A DNA stretch of 64,000 bases from Oscillospiraceae bacterium (lineage in GTDB: Bacteria > Bacillota > Clostridia > Oscillospirales > CAG-272), in the NCBI GenBank assembly GCA_015063625.1, contig SVTT01000008.1, forward strand, positions 24,805 to 88,804, in the 5' to 3' direction. Each line of letters starts with the position of its first letter. Positions within the stretch are counted from its first letter, which is position 1. Shown here piece after piece: positions 1 to 7,411 of the stretch. The position numbers were made by a program, and so were the translations under genes. The notes below the pieces were generated by a model, which ran no database searches, had not been told where the DNA came from, and saw nothing but the letters and a program-made list of their open reading frames with translations.

Positions 1-77
1 GCGATTTCAACCGCATCACGGTAGGCGAGGTGGAAAAGCTGGCGGGCGGCGACGGCTCCGGCAGAGTACAGCGCTGA
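1..77 (+). CDS. 3' end of an unidentified gene (partial)
   Basis: A forward frame is open from the window edge (first full codon at base 3) for 24 codons and stops at TGA 75-77, ending in ...GSGRVQR. It is followed within 100 bases by a stem-loop and a strong terminator, which supports it being a real gene end. Too little is visible to name the protein. Confidence 0.45.
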   Translation, partial: DFNRITVGEVEKLAGGDGSGRVQR

Positions 78-92
78 GCTGTGCCAAGTCAA

Positions 93-138
93 GGCACCGG
101 GGGATCCGCAAAAAGGATGCGATCCCGAGAAGGGTGCC
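93..138 (+). other. stem-loop in the 3' UTR before the terminator
   Basis: Two nested inverted repeats, GGCACC (93-98) with GGTGCC (133-138) and GGGATC (101-106) with GATCCC (121-126), would fold into a long hairpin in the transcript of the gene ending at 77. It could be an RNA-processing element or part of a small RNA; no known RNA family is recognised. Confidence 0.35.
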
Positions 139-167
139 CACAGGAAAACCGCAAGAAAATTGACGCA

Positions 168-212
168 AAAGAGGAAGGCTTGGGTTTTTGTAACCTGAGC
201 CGTCCTCTTTTT
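168..212 (+). terminator. rho-independent terminator
   Basis: A long stem (AAAGAGGA.GGCT ... GAGCC.TCCTCTTT) is followed by a T-run, closing the upstream transcript. Bases 213-363 after it hold no gene or repeat that I can see. Confidence 0.8.
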
Positions 213-388
213 CTTTACAGGCACCGCATCGGACGACCCAAAGCAAGCACGGGGGGCGCAACAAAAGTTTCCTTCGAAAAATCGAATATGCTAACACCTC
301 ATTGCATTTCGTCATTTTTTGTCATTTCGCAACCAGCAGTTGCGCAAAATTCAAGGTCGGCTTGGTTGCGTTTTTTTCCGTATTTTGG

Positions 389-415
389 TATGATATAATC
401 GTGTATATCATATAC
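389..415 (+). promoter_or_regulatory. extended -10 promoter with palindromic operator
   Basis: TATAAT at 394-399 is preceded by TG at 391-392, an extended -10; no good -35 is seen. A perfect inverted repeat TATGATATA (389-397) / TATATCATA (404-412) overlaps the -10, and GTATATCATATAC (403-415) is itself a perfect odd-length palindrome. Since the downstream gene begins with a helix-turn-helix domain, autoregulation at this site is a reasonable inference. Confidence 0.55.
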
Positions 416-455
416 TGTTTGTTGAACATGCAAATATTAGCAGAAGAGGTGTATT

Positions 456-2078
456 ATGACGATTGGTGAAAAGATCTACCGCCTGCGTACCACGGCAGGC
501 ATCTCCCAAGAGGAGCTTGCCGAGCGCCTTTCGGTATCCAGGCAGTCGGTATCGAAATGGGAAATGGACGGTGCGCTCCCCCAGATCGACAAGGTGCTGC
601 GACTTTGCGAGCTGTTCCATCTCTCTACCGACGATCTGCTGCGTGACCGTATCAGTGTCGAGGGAAGCACGGATCTTGCCTCCCGAAAAAGCAAATACTT
701 CGGCACCGACGGCTTCAGGGGAGAGGCAAACGTGGATCTGACCTCCATGCACGCCTACCGCATCGGCAGGTTTCTCGGCTGGTATTACGCTTCCCCGCTC
801 TCGGGCTGCGAAAAGGCAGGATACCGCCCTCGCATCGTGATCGGAAAGGACACCCGACGCTCCAGCTACATGCTGGAATACTCACTGGTGGCAGGGATCA
901 CCGCCTCGGGTGCTGACGCCTATATGCTGCACGTCACCACCACGCCCAGCGTTTCCTACGTCACGCGGCAGGATGAGTTTGACTGCGGTATTATGATCAC
1001 CGCCTCGCACAATCCCTTTTCGGACAACGGCATCAAGATCATCAACCGCCACGGCGAAAAGCTGGATGACCGCACCACGCTGCTCATCGAGGCATATCTT
1101 GACGGCGATCTCGCCGCCATCGGCATCAGGGAAAACGACCTCCCGCTTGCCAAAAAGGACCGTGTGGGCTGTATCGTGGACTACGTGGCGGGCAGAAACC
1201 GCTACGTGGCTTATCTGATCTCGATCGCCTCTCATTCTTACAAAAACCTGAAGATCGGCCTTGACTGTGCCAACGGCGCCTCCTGGATGATCGCACGTGC
1301 GGTGTTCGGCGCGCTGGGCGCCACCACCGTGGTGGTGGGTGCCGAGCCCAACGGCATCAACGTCAATCTTGATTGCGGCTCCACCCATATTGAAAATCTT
1401 TCCCGCCTGGTGCGCGAGCAGCATCTTGACGTTGGCTTCGCCTTTGACGGTGATGCCGACCGCTGCATCGCAGTGGACGAAAACGGCAACGTGGCGGACG
1501 GAGATACCATCCTTTACATCCTCGGCAAGCGCCTGCAGGCGCGCGGCATGCTCAACGGCGATACTGTGGTTGCCACCGTGATGTCAAACAGCGGCTTTGT
1601 GGAGAGTCTGGCGCGCGAGGGTATCCGCTGCGAGCTGACCACCGTGGGCGACCGCTTCGTTTACGAAGCAATGCAAAACGGCGATTACAGCCTTGGCGGC
1701 GAGCATTCGGGACACATCATTCTGAAAAAATACGCCACCACGGGTGACGGATTGCTCACTGCCATTATGCTGGCAGAGGAGATCTGCGATACCAAAACTC
1801 CGCTTTCCAAGCTCGCCGAGCCGGTGACCCTTTATCCACAGCACCTCCATAACGTGCGCGTGAAGGATAAGAGCGCCGTGCTTGCCGACCCCGAGGTGCA
1901 ACGGGAGCGCGATGCGGTGGCAGAGCTGATCGGCACAAAGGGGCGTGCCCTTTTGCGCGAAAGCGGGACCGAGCCCGTGATCCGCATCATGGTGGAATGT
2001 GAAAACGAGGAAAACTGCGTGGCATATATCAAGCGCATCGCCGATGTGATCGTAAAAAGGGGGCACAGCGTTGAATAA
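456..2078 (+). CDS. glmM: phosphoglucosamine mutase with N-terminal XRE helix-turn-helix domain
   Basis: 540 residues, about 90 more than a normal GlmM (about 450). Residues 1-65 are a Cro/CI-type HTH (ISQEELAERLSVSRQSVSKWE). GlmM starts near residue 79 with KYFGTDGFRGEAN and keeps the phosphoserine loop TASHNP (S184), the metal loop DGDADR (331-336), the sugar loop GEHSGH (415-420) and the phosphate loop RESGTEP (501-507). It should interconvert glucosamine-6-phosphate and glucosamine-1-phosphate for UDP-GlcNAc and peptidoglycan synthesis. The ATG at 456 follows AGAGGTG, and the frame is uninterrupted across the domain junction. A relaxed-specificity phosphohexomutase is possible. The HTH may let the enzyme bind its own promoter; that is inference. 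Confidence 0.9.
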   Translation: MTIGEKIYRLRTTAGISQEELAERLSVSRQSVSKWEMDGALPQIDKVLRLCELFHLSTDDLLRDRISVEGSTDLASRKSKYFGTDGFRGEANVDLTSMHAYRIGRFLGWYYASPLSGCEKAGYRPRIVIGKDTRRSSYMLEYSLVAGITASGADAYMLHVTTTPSVSYVTRQDEFDCGIMITASHNPFSDNGIKIINRHGEKLDDRTTLLIEAYLDGDLAAIGIRENDLPLAKKDRVGCIVDYVAGRNRYVAYLISIASHSYKNLKIGLDCANGASWMIARAVFGALGATTVVVGAEPNGINVNLDCGSTHIENLSRLVREQHLDVGFAFDGDADRCIAVDENGNVADGDTILYILGKRLQARGMLNGDTVVATVMSNSGFVESLAREGIRCELTTVGDRFVYEAMQNGDYSLGGEHSGHIILKKYATTGDGLLTAIMLAEEICDTKTPLSKLAEPVTLYPQHLHNVRVKDKSAVLADPEVQRERDAVAELIGTKGRALLRESGTEPVIRIMVECENEENCVAYIKRIADVIVKRGHSVE

Positions 2079-2745
2079 CGGCATCAGAATTTCCGACCTG
2101 TATGATTCTGTTCCCGCTTATCTGACGGCACTGTTTGAGAGCGCCGAATACCCATGGCAGGTCCTCCCAAGGCTGAAGAGCTTCATTTCCCTGCTGCTTG
2201 AATGCGGCATTGAGGGCTACTCTCTCTTGAAGGAGGGTGTGCTCGTCGGCAAGAACGTCAGCATTGCCCCCACCGCCACCATCGAGGCACCCGCCATCAT
2301 CGGCGAGGGCACCGAGCTTCGTCCCGGCGCTTATCTGCGCGGGAACGTCATTGTGGGAAAGGGGTGCGTGATCGGTAATGCCACCGAGCTGAAGCACTGC
2401 ATTCTGCTTGACAGCGTACAGGTCCCCCATTACAATTATGTGGGAGATTCTGTGCTCGGCAACCGTGCTCACATGGGTGCGGGAGCGATCTGCTCCAATC
2501 TCAAGTCGGACGGAACAAACGTCGTCATTCGCGCCGAGCAGCCCCTTGACACGGGGCTGCGCAAGGTGGGCTCCTTTCTCGGCGACCACGCCGACATCGG
2601 CTGTGGCTGCGTGCTCAACCCGGGAACAGTGGTGGGAGGGCAGACCTCGGTTTATCCGCTGACCGCCCTGCGCGGCGTTTATCCGTCACACGCCATCGTC
2701 AAGGACGCCCGTACCGTCGTCCCCAAGGAAGAAAGAGAAATTTGA
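2071..2745 (+). CDS. left-handed beta-helix (hexapeptide repeat) nucleotidyl/acyltransferase-like protein
   Basis: 224 residues starting at a TTG that overlaps the end of the glmM frame by 8 bases, so translation is probably coupled. From residue about 50 onward, imperfect hexapeptide turns (VGKNVSIAPTATIEAPAIIG, then repeated IG/VG steps) predict a left-handed beta-helix like the C-terminal acetyltransferase half of GlmU. No nucleotidyltransferase (Rossmann) half is present. Pairing with GlmM suggests acetylation or sensing of glucosamine-1-phosphate; the exact reaction is inferred. Confidence 0.8.
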   Translation: MNNGIRISDLYDSVPAYLTALFESAEYPWQVLPRLKSFISLLLECGIEGYSLLKEGVLVGKNVSIAPTATIEAPAIIGEGTELRPGAYLRGNVIVGKGCVIGNATELKHCILLDSVQVPHYNYVGDSVLGNRAHMGAGAICSNLKSDGTNVVIRAEQPLDTGLRKVGSFLGDHADIGCGCVLNPGTVVGGQTSVYPLTALRGVYPSHAIVKDARTVVPKEEREI

Positions 2746-2827
2746 ACACCTCCCGAAAGAAAAATCCGCATCCGCATCGGGCAATTTCCTTGTCACATCC
2801 GGGTGTTGACGCTTTCGGTCCATTTTA

Positions 2828-2858
2828 CCGCGCGGCTCTGCAGAGCCGCGCGGTTTTT
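2828..2858 (+). terminator. rho-independent terminator after the glmM operon
   Basis: A perfect 26-base palindrome (CCGCGCGGCTCTG and its complement) is followed by TTTTT, ending the two-gene operon. Confidence 0.85.
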
Positions 2859-2945
2859 GTGCCGCCAAGGAATTCATTGCGTTGTTCGCCGTAAGGCACA
2901 GAAATTTTCCGCCGTAAGGCTTGTGCGTTCGAATATGATCAGACC

Positions 2946-3110
2946 GGTAGGGGTCGGCGCCTTCGACGACCCGATTGTCGGTGCCCTCGCGGTACATCCG
3001 GGCATGATCAATCCCGGTAGGGGTCGGCGCCTTCGACGACCCGATTGTCGGTGCCCTCGCGGTACATCCGGGCATGATCAATCCCGGTAGGGGTCGGCGC
3101 CTTCGACGAC
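2946..3110 (+). repeat. tandem 70-bp repeats, first cluster
   Basis: Starts at 2946, 3016 and 3086 are exactly 70 bases apart, and the first two units are nearly identical, running GGTAGGGGTCGGCGCC ... GGGCATGATCAATCCC. The third unit breaks off into the longer repeat. Confidence 0.85.
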
Positions 3111-3310
3111 CCGTTCATGGTTACCGTTTGTCTGTTACGGGCTGTCGTGGGCGCCAGCCCCTACCATGTATGATATAATTTCAACATTGGTCAATGAAAC
3201 CAAGGACCGCGATCATCAAGGGAACAACCGTCGGTCGTTCGCGGTGGAAACAGGGCGCACGCGCACCCGATTTCCCACACCCCGCGGCACGTTCGGGTAT
3301 GATCAAACCC
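3110..3310 (+). repeat. long repeat unit, copy A
   Basis: Begins CCCGTTCATGGTTACCGTTT and contains GGGCGCCAGCCCCTACC, the promoter-like string TATGATATAAT near 3170, and the shared string GATCATCAAGGGAACAACCG. Copies B and C repeat this order almost base for base. Confidence 0.8.
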
Positions 3311-3497
3311 GGTAGGGGTCGGCGCCTTCGACGACCCGATTGTCGGTGCCCTCGCGGTACATCCGGGCATGATCAATCCCGGTAGGGGTCGGCGCCTCGA
3401 CGACCCGATTGTCGGTGCCCCCGCGGCACGTTCGGGTATGATCAAACCCGGTAGGGGTCGGCGCCCTCGACGACCCGTTTGTGGGCGCCTTCGACGA

Positions 3498-3700
3498 CCC
3501 GTTCATGGTTACCATTTGTTTGTTACGGGCTGTCGTGGGCGCCAGCCCCTACCATGTATGATATAATTTCAACATTGGTCAATGAAACCAAGGACCGCGA
3601 TCATCAAGGGAACAACCGTCGGTCGTTGGCGGTGGAAACAGGGCGCACGCGCACCCGATTTCCCACACCCCGCGGTACGTTCGGGCATGATCAGACCGCG
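3498..3700 (+). repeat. long repeat unit, copy B
   Basis: Near-identical to copy A with a few substitutions (ACCATTTGTTTG for ACCGTTTGTCTG). It carries the same TATGATATAAT string and leads into another 70-base unit at 3700. Confidence 0.8.
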
Positions 3701-3797
3701 GTAGGGGTCGGCGCCTCGACGACCCGTTTGCCGGCATCCTCGCAGCACGTTCGGGTATGATCAAACCGCGGTAGGGGTCGGCGCCTTCGACGACCCG

Positions 3798-3925
3798 TTC
3801 ATGGTTACCGTTTGTCTGTTACGGGCTGTCGTGGGCGCCAGCCCCTACCGTGTATGATATAATTTCAACATTGGTCGATCAAACCAAGGACCGCGATCAT
3901 CAAGGGAACAACCGTCGGTCCTTCG
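3798..3925 (+). repeat. long repeat unit, copy C (truncated)
   Basis: Matches the first 125 or so bases of copies A and B, including TATGATATAAT, then diverges at the CGGTCCTTCG string. Confidence 0.8.
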
Positions 3926-3956
3926 TTGCAACAGCGAGGCGCACATGCGCACCCGT

Positions 3957-4000
3957 GTCATCCTGAGCGAAGCGTAGCGCAGTCGAACTGCGAAGCAGCA
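3957..4000 (+). repeat. TCATCCTGAGCG-type dispersed element, left copy
   Basis: The string GTCATCCTGAGCGAAGCG followed by GCGCAGTCGAACTGCGAAGC belongs to a short repeat that I recall as common between genes in gut Clostridia. An inverted partner lies at 4288-4334. Confidence 0.6.
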
Positions 4001-4078
4001 CCGAGCGAAGCGAAGGTGGGATCTCGGGCGAATATATCATTCTCCCCCATCGCGGCATGTTCGGGCATGATCACCCCC

Positions 4079-4265
4079 GGTAGGGGTCGGCGCCTCGACG
4101 ACCCGTTTGTCGGCGCCCTCGACGACCCGTTTGTCGGCATCCTCGCAGCACGTTCGGGCATGATCACCCCCGGTAGGGGTCGGCGCCTCGACGACCCGTT
4201 TGTCGGCGCCCTCGACGACCCGTTTGTCGGCATCCTCGCGCATGTCCTTATATCCGCCATCCCCT
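4079..4265 (+). repeat. 93-bp variant of the repeat unit, two copies
   Basis: Starts at 4079 and 4172 are 93 bases apart. Each has an internal doubling of the CTCGACGACCCGTTTGTCGG stretch, which explains the longer period compared with the 70-base form. Confidence 0.8.
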
Positions 4266-4287
4266 CGCAGATCCCGATGCTCCGCAT

Positions 4288-4334
4288 CGCCCTGCGGGTT
4301 CGACTGCGGGCTTCGCCCTTCGCTCAGGATGACA
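4288..4334 (-). repeat. TCATCCTGAGCG-type dispersed element, right (inverted) copy
   Basis: Reads GTTCGACTGCGGGCTTCGCC then CTTCGCTCAGGATGACAA, the reverse complement of the element at 3957. The pair could fold as a large hairpin. Confidence 0.6.
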
Positions 4335-4418
4335 ACGAGGGGGTAGGGGTCGGCGCCCTTGCCACCCCTCTGCCGTGAGGTAACAAAAAGCCTAGCGCGC
4401 TCAAAATTTTGTTTTTCA

Positions 4419-4447
4419 TTGACAAATGAGAGCGCGCGTGCTAAACT
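4419..4447 (+). promoter_or_regulatory. sigma-A promoter for the lipoprotein gene
   Basis: TTGACA at 4419-4424 and TAAACT at 4442-4447 are separated by 17 bases, 30 bases upstream of the start codon. Confidence 0.7.
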
Positions 4448-4477
4448 GTAATCAATGTCATCCAAGGAGGTTGCCTT

Positions 4478-5947
4478 ATGAAAAGACAACTCATACGCAT
4501 ACTTGCACTTGCGCTCGTACTGCTCCTTCTCATCCCTTCCCTTTCCGGTTGCGCCAAGATCGGCAATCTGGCAACCACCTTTAAGCTGAACAAGCTGGAG
4601 GAAGGTCATCGCGCGAAGGCACTCCTTGGCGAGATCGGGAAAAGCATGGATGAGCTCACATCCCTGACCCTCACCTCTACCGTTGATCTTTCCCTCAAGA
4701 CTGCCGCACAGCAGATCCTGGCAGGCGGCACGGGAACGACCGTGATCAGCCGTGAAAACGATTCCTTTGCCGAGCACAGCGAGGTGACCTCCACGATATA
4801 TACAAAGCAAGGCGGATCCTCCACCACCTCTACCTCCACACTGGTCGAGGGCTTTCGTGACGGAAAAATGTATCACAAGGAGATCGACCAATACGACAAA
4901 AGGACCGCCTACTCCGCCGACATGACCGCAGAGGAGTATCTCCAATACCGTGCACTTTGCACCGACGTTTCGATGCTGACCGAGGACGTCCTCTCCGATT
5001 GCTCCAAAAGAACCTGCGTGCAAAACGAGGATGAGACCTGGAGCGCCTCCTATTCGGCATTCAAGGGAAAGGCGTTGCAGACACTGACGCTTCTCATCGC
5101 CGATCTCGCTGCCGCCTTTGCCCCTGACAGCCCCATCAAGGACGTGGAAATCGTGCTTGCGGCAGACAAGGACTTCCGTCTGCAATCGATGGAGATGGTC
5201 TTCCTCTTTGACAAGGCACCCGTGCTTGACCTCTCGCTGACCATGAGCGTTGAGGTCAGCGACATCGACAGCTCCTCCCCCAAGACCGAGAGCCTCACCG
5301 GCTACACCGATATCGAGGGCTTCCATTACGCGCCGCTGATCAAGAGCGCTCTCAACAAGCACCGCTTTGCCGATAAGGGCTCCTTTGTCCTCACCTGCAC
5401 CCAGACCATGATGGTGGGTCCCTCCTACCGCGGGCAGGACACCTTTGCCTATGCGGGCGATTACAAAAACACCGATAACAAGCTGACCTTTGACGTCGAA
5501 TATGAAACGGGCGAGGATCGCTACAACTACGTCTACGACGGCAAGGATCTGACCGCCCCCACCTTCGAGGGGGACGAAACCGTCAGCACCAAGCTTTCGT
5601 CCTGCGCCGCACGCCTGGTGCTGGACGAGTGGCTTGACCCCACGCAGTTTGATTTCAGCAGCATTGAAAAGATCAAAAAGAAGGATAAATTCGCGGAATA
5701 CACCGCGCACCTCGGCATCTCGCGCGATCTGGTGGAGGGTCTTGCACTCCGAGCGGGACTCGGCAACAATCTCGGCGATTACTCTGCCAAGCTGACGGTC
5801 ACGATCTCGGATGATCGGATCACCTCCTATTTCCTCGTCATCGGCTTTGACGTCACAACGCGGGGCACCACCTATTCCGTCGCAACGCAGATCAACATCA
5901 GCTTCGAGCTGGAGGAAATCAGCAGCATCCTCGAAATCTTCGGTTGA
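4478..5947 (+). CDS. secreted lipoprotein of unknown function
   Basis: 489 residues. The N-terminus is a textbook lipoprotein signal (MKRQ, hydrophobic run, lipobox LSGC with Cys25), so the mature protein should be membrane-anchored on the outside. The rest has many short beta-strand-like, Thr/Asp-rich stretches and no recognised enzymatic motif; it could be a LolA/LppX-type or DUF6612-like outer-surface fold, but I cannot assign it. The ATG follows AAGGAGG and its own promoter, and the gene appears monocistronic. A long reverse-strand open frame over it is a codon-bias shadow. Confidence 0.85.
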   Translation: MKRQLIRILALALVLLLLIPSLSGCAKIGNLATTFKLNKLEEGHRAKALLGEIGKSMDELTSLTLTSTVDLSLKTAAQQILAGGTGTTVISRENDSFAEHSEVTSTIYTKQGGSSTTSTSTLVEGFRDGKMYHKEIDQYDKRTAYSADMTAEEYLQYRALCTDVSMLTEDVLSDCSKRTCVQNEDETWSASYSAFKGKALQTLTLLIADLAAAFAPDSPIKDVEIVLAADKDFRLQSMEMVFLFDKAPVLDLSLTMSVEVSDIDSSSPKTESLTGYTDIEGFHYAPLIKSALNKHRFADKGSFVLTCTQTMMVGPSYRGQDTFAYAGDYKNTDNKLTFDVEYETGEDRYNYVYDGKDLTAPTFEGDETVSTKLSSCAARLVLDEWLDPTQFDFSSIEKIKKKDKFAEYTAHLGISRDLVEGLALRAGLGNNLGDYSAKLTVTISDDRITSYFLVIGFDVTTRGTTYSVATQINISFELEEISSILEIFG

Positions 5948-5985
5948 TTCTCACACCGTATGCCCCCTTAGAGTCCCCCTGAACG

Positions 5986-6144
5986 AAAAGGGGCTGAGTC
6001 ATTAACTCAGCCTGAAAAAGGAAAAAGCGGATGCTCTTTACCAAAAGGTATTGAGCATCCGCTTGCTTTATTGTATCATTGAACTACCACAAACAAAAGG
6101 CTGAGCCATCCGCTTAACGAAAAGCTTTTGACTCAGCCCTTTTT
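5986..6144. mobile_element. small MITE-like element with GGGGCTGAGTCA terminal inverted repeats
   Basis: The ends AAAAGGGGCTGAGTCA (5986-6001) and TGACTCAGCCCTTTTT (6129-6144) are inverted repeats matching at 15 of 16 positions. Between them are a sub-terminal GGCTGAG repeat and a 12-bp hairpin. The ends resemble those of the 229-bp elements at 15879 and 29605. No transposase is present. Confidence 0.6.
6025..6064. terminator. bidirectional hairpin between convergent genes
   Basis: AAGCGGATGCTC (6025-6036) pairs with GAGCATCCGCTT (6053-6064). It lies inside the MITE-like element, between the convergent lipoprotein and oxidoreductase genes, and may serve as their terminator. Confidence 0.5.
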
Positions 6145-6185
6145 GCTTGCTCCGTCGCGGCTTGTCGCCGACGGAGGCATCAGCA

Positions 6186-7376
6186 TCAGATCTCGGGAAT
6201 CACGATCTCGACCTCTCTGCCTGCCTCTGCCGACTTGGCGATACCGTCGATGATCGCCTGGTTGTAGAGGATCTGCGAGGAGGGCACGGGTGCGGTGCCG
6301 CCGTTCTTGATGGCGTCGCAGAAGGAACGGATCTTCTTATCAAAGAGGGTAATGCCCTTCTTTTCGTCAGAAGAAACGATGATCGGGATCTCGGTTTCGG
6401 TCTGCTCTCCGCAAACCTCATGATAAAGCTTCATTGCACCGCCCACCGTGCCGTTCCAGCACTCGGTGGAGGGAATGCGCAGACCGCCCTTGGTACCGAG
6501 AATGATGGTGTCACCGGGGGTGTCCATATTCATCGCCCAGGCAATGCGGAAGTCAAGCACGATACCGCCCTCAAGACGGACAAAGGCAGCGGCAAAGTCA
6601 TCGACCTCAAACGCCTTGGCATACTCGGGGTGACCGGTCTTCTGGTAGTTGGAGTAATTGGGGTCGGTGCCGAAGAAGGCAGACTTGTAGCCCGAAACCG
6701 TCAGGGGCTTGGGATAGCCGATGGCGTTCAGCACCATGTCGAGCGAGTAGCAGCCGATATCGCCGAGCGCACCGATGCCCGCGGTCTTGTCGGTGATAAA
6801 GGTGGTACCGAAGGGCGTGGGAATGCCGCGGCGGCGTCCGCCACCCGTCTGGATGTAGTAGATCTTGCCGAGCACACCCGAATCCACGATCTTCTTGATC
6901 ATCTTCATGTTCTCGTCAAGACGGGGCTGGAAGCCGATGGAGAGGATCTTGCCGCTCTCCTTCTCTGCCTTCATGACCTCAACCGCCTCGTCAAGCGTGA
7001 CGGTAAAGGGCTTCTCCAGCAGGACGTGCACACCCTTCTTGAGTGCGTAGATGGCGGGCTCCGCATGCTGACGGTTGTAGGTGCAGATGGTGACCGCATC
7101 CAGCTTCAGCGACTCGTCATCAAGAAGCTCCTTGTGAGAGGCATAATCGGTCTTGACGCCCTCAACGCCGTATTTTTCAAAAAATGCCTTTGCCTTGCCG
7201 GGAACAAGGTCAGCGCCCGCCACGATCTCCACGTCGGGCTGCTTCATGAAGGACTTGATGTGCGAGCCTGCGATCCAACCGCAACCGATGAAGCCGACGC
7301 GCAGCTTACGGCTGGTGTCGATCACAACCTCCTCTTGCGACTCCTTAAACGCATTCAGATCCTTATCTTCTGCCAT
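6186..7376 (-). CDS. Gfo/Idh/MocA-family NAD(P)-dependent oxidoreductase
   Basis: 396 residues from the ATG at 7376, chosen because AAAGGAGAATGG lies just upstream; a 27-residue extension is possible but has no ribosome site. The Rossmann loop GCGWIA is at residues 31-36 and the family signature EKPFT at 121-125, whose lysine helps catalysis. Such enzymes oxidise sugars or inositols, and the exact substrate is not readable from sequence. It is the second gene after the isomerase at 7412-8227, 35 bases apart, so the two likely act in one sugar or polyol breakdown route. Confidence 0.88.
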   Translation of the reverse strand: MAEDKDLNAFKESQEEVVIDTSRKLRVGFIGCGWIAGSHIKSFMKQPDVEIVAGADLVPGKAKAFFEKYGVEGVKTDYASHKELLDDESLKLDAVTICTYNRQHAEPAIYALKKGVHVLLEKPFTVTLDEAVEVMKAEKESGKILSIGFQPRLDENMKMIKKIVDSGVLGKIYYIQTGGGRRRGIPTPFGTTFITDKTAGIGALGDIGCYSLDMVLNAIGYPKPLTVSGYKSAFFGTDPNYSNYQKTGHPEYAKAFEVDDFAAAFVRLEGGIVLDFRIAWAMNMDTPGDTIILGTKGGLRIPSTECWNGTVGGAMKLYHEVCGEQTETEIPIIVSSDEKKGITLFDKKIRSFCDAIKNGGTAPVPSSQILYNQAIIDGIAKSAEAGREVEIVIPEI

Positions 7377-7411
7377 GATCCATTCTCCTTTTTTTATTTT
7401 GATGATTCGGT

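Larger units (their letters stand above)
2860..4420. repeat. 1.6-kb block of interspersed non-coding repeats
   Basis: No credible gene lies here; short open frames follow repeat copies and change frame between them. The block is a patchwork of a 70-base unit beginning GGTAGGGGTCGGCGCC (starts at 2946, 3016, 3086, 3311, 3381, 3450, 3700, 3770, 4079, 4172 and 4342), a longer unit of about 130-200 bases (three copies) and TCATCCTGAGCG elements. The unit recurs in inverse orientation near 38040, so it is dispersed. Confidence 0.85.

Noticed and set aside
215..455. glmS-type ribozyme or other riboswitch before glmM
   Set aside because: None of the conserved glmS ribozyme core strings appear; the visible signals are a promoter and palindromes.
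2946..3797. CRISPR array
   Set aside because: Units adjoin or alternate with other repeats rather than with unique spacers of equal length, and no cas genes are in the window.
4037..5710. 557-aa minus-strand frame over the lipoprotein gene and the repeats
   Set aside because: The plus strand has a lipobox signal peptide, promoter and ribosome site; the minus frame runs into repeat DNA and has no family features.
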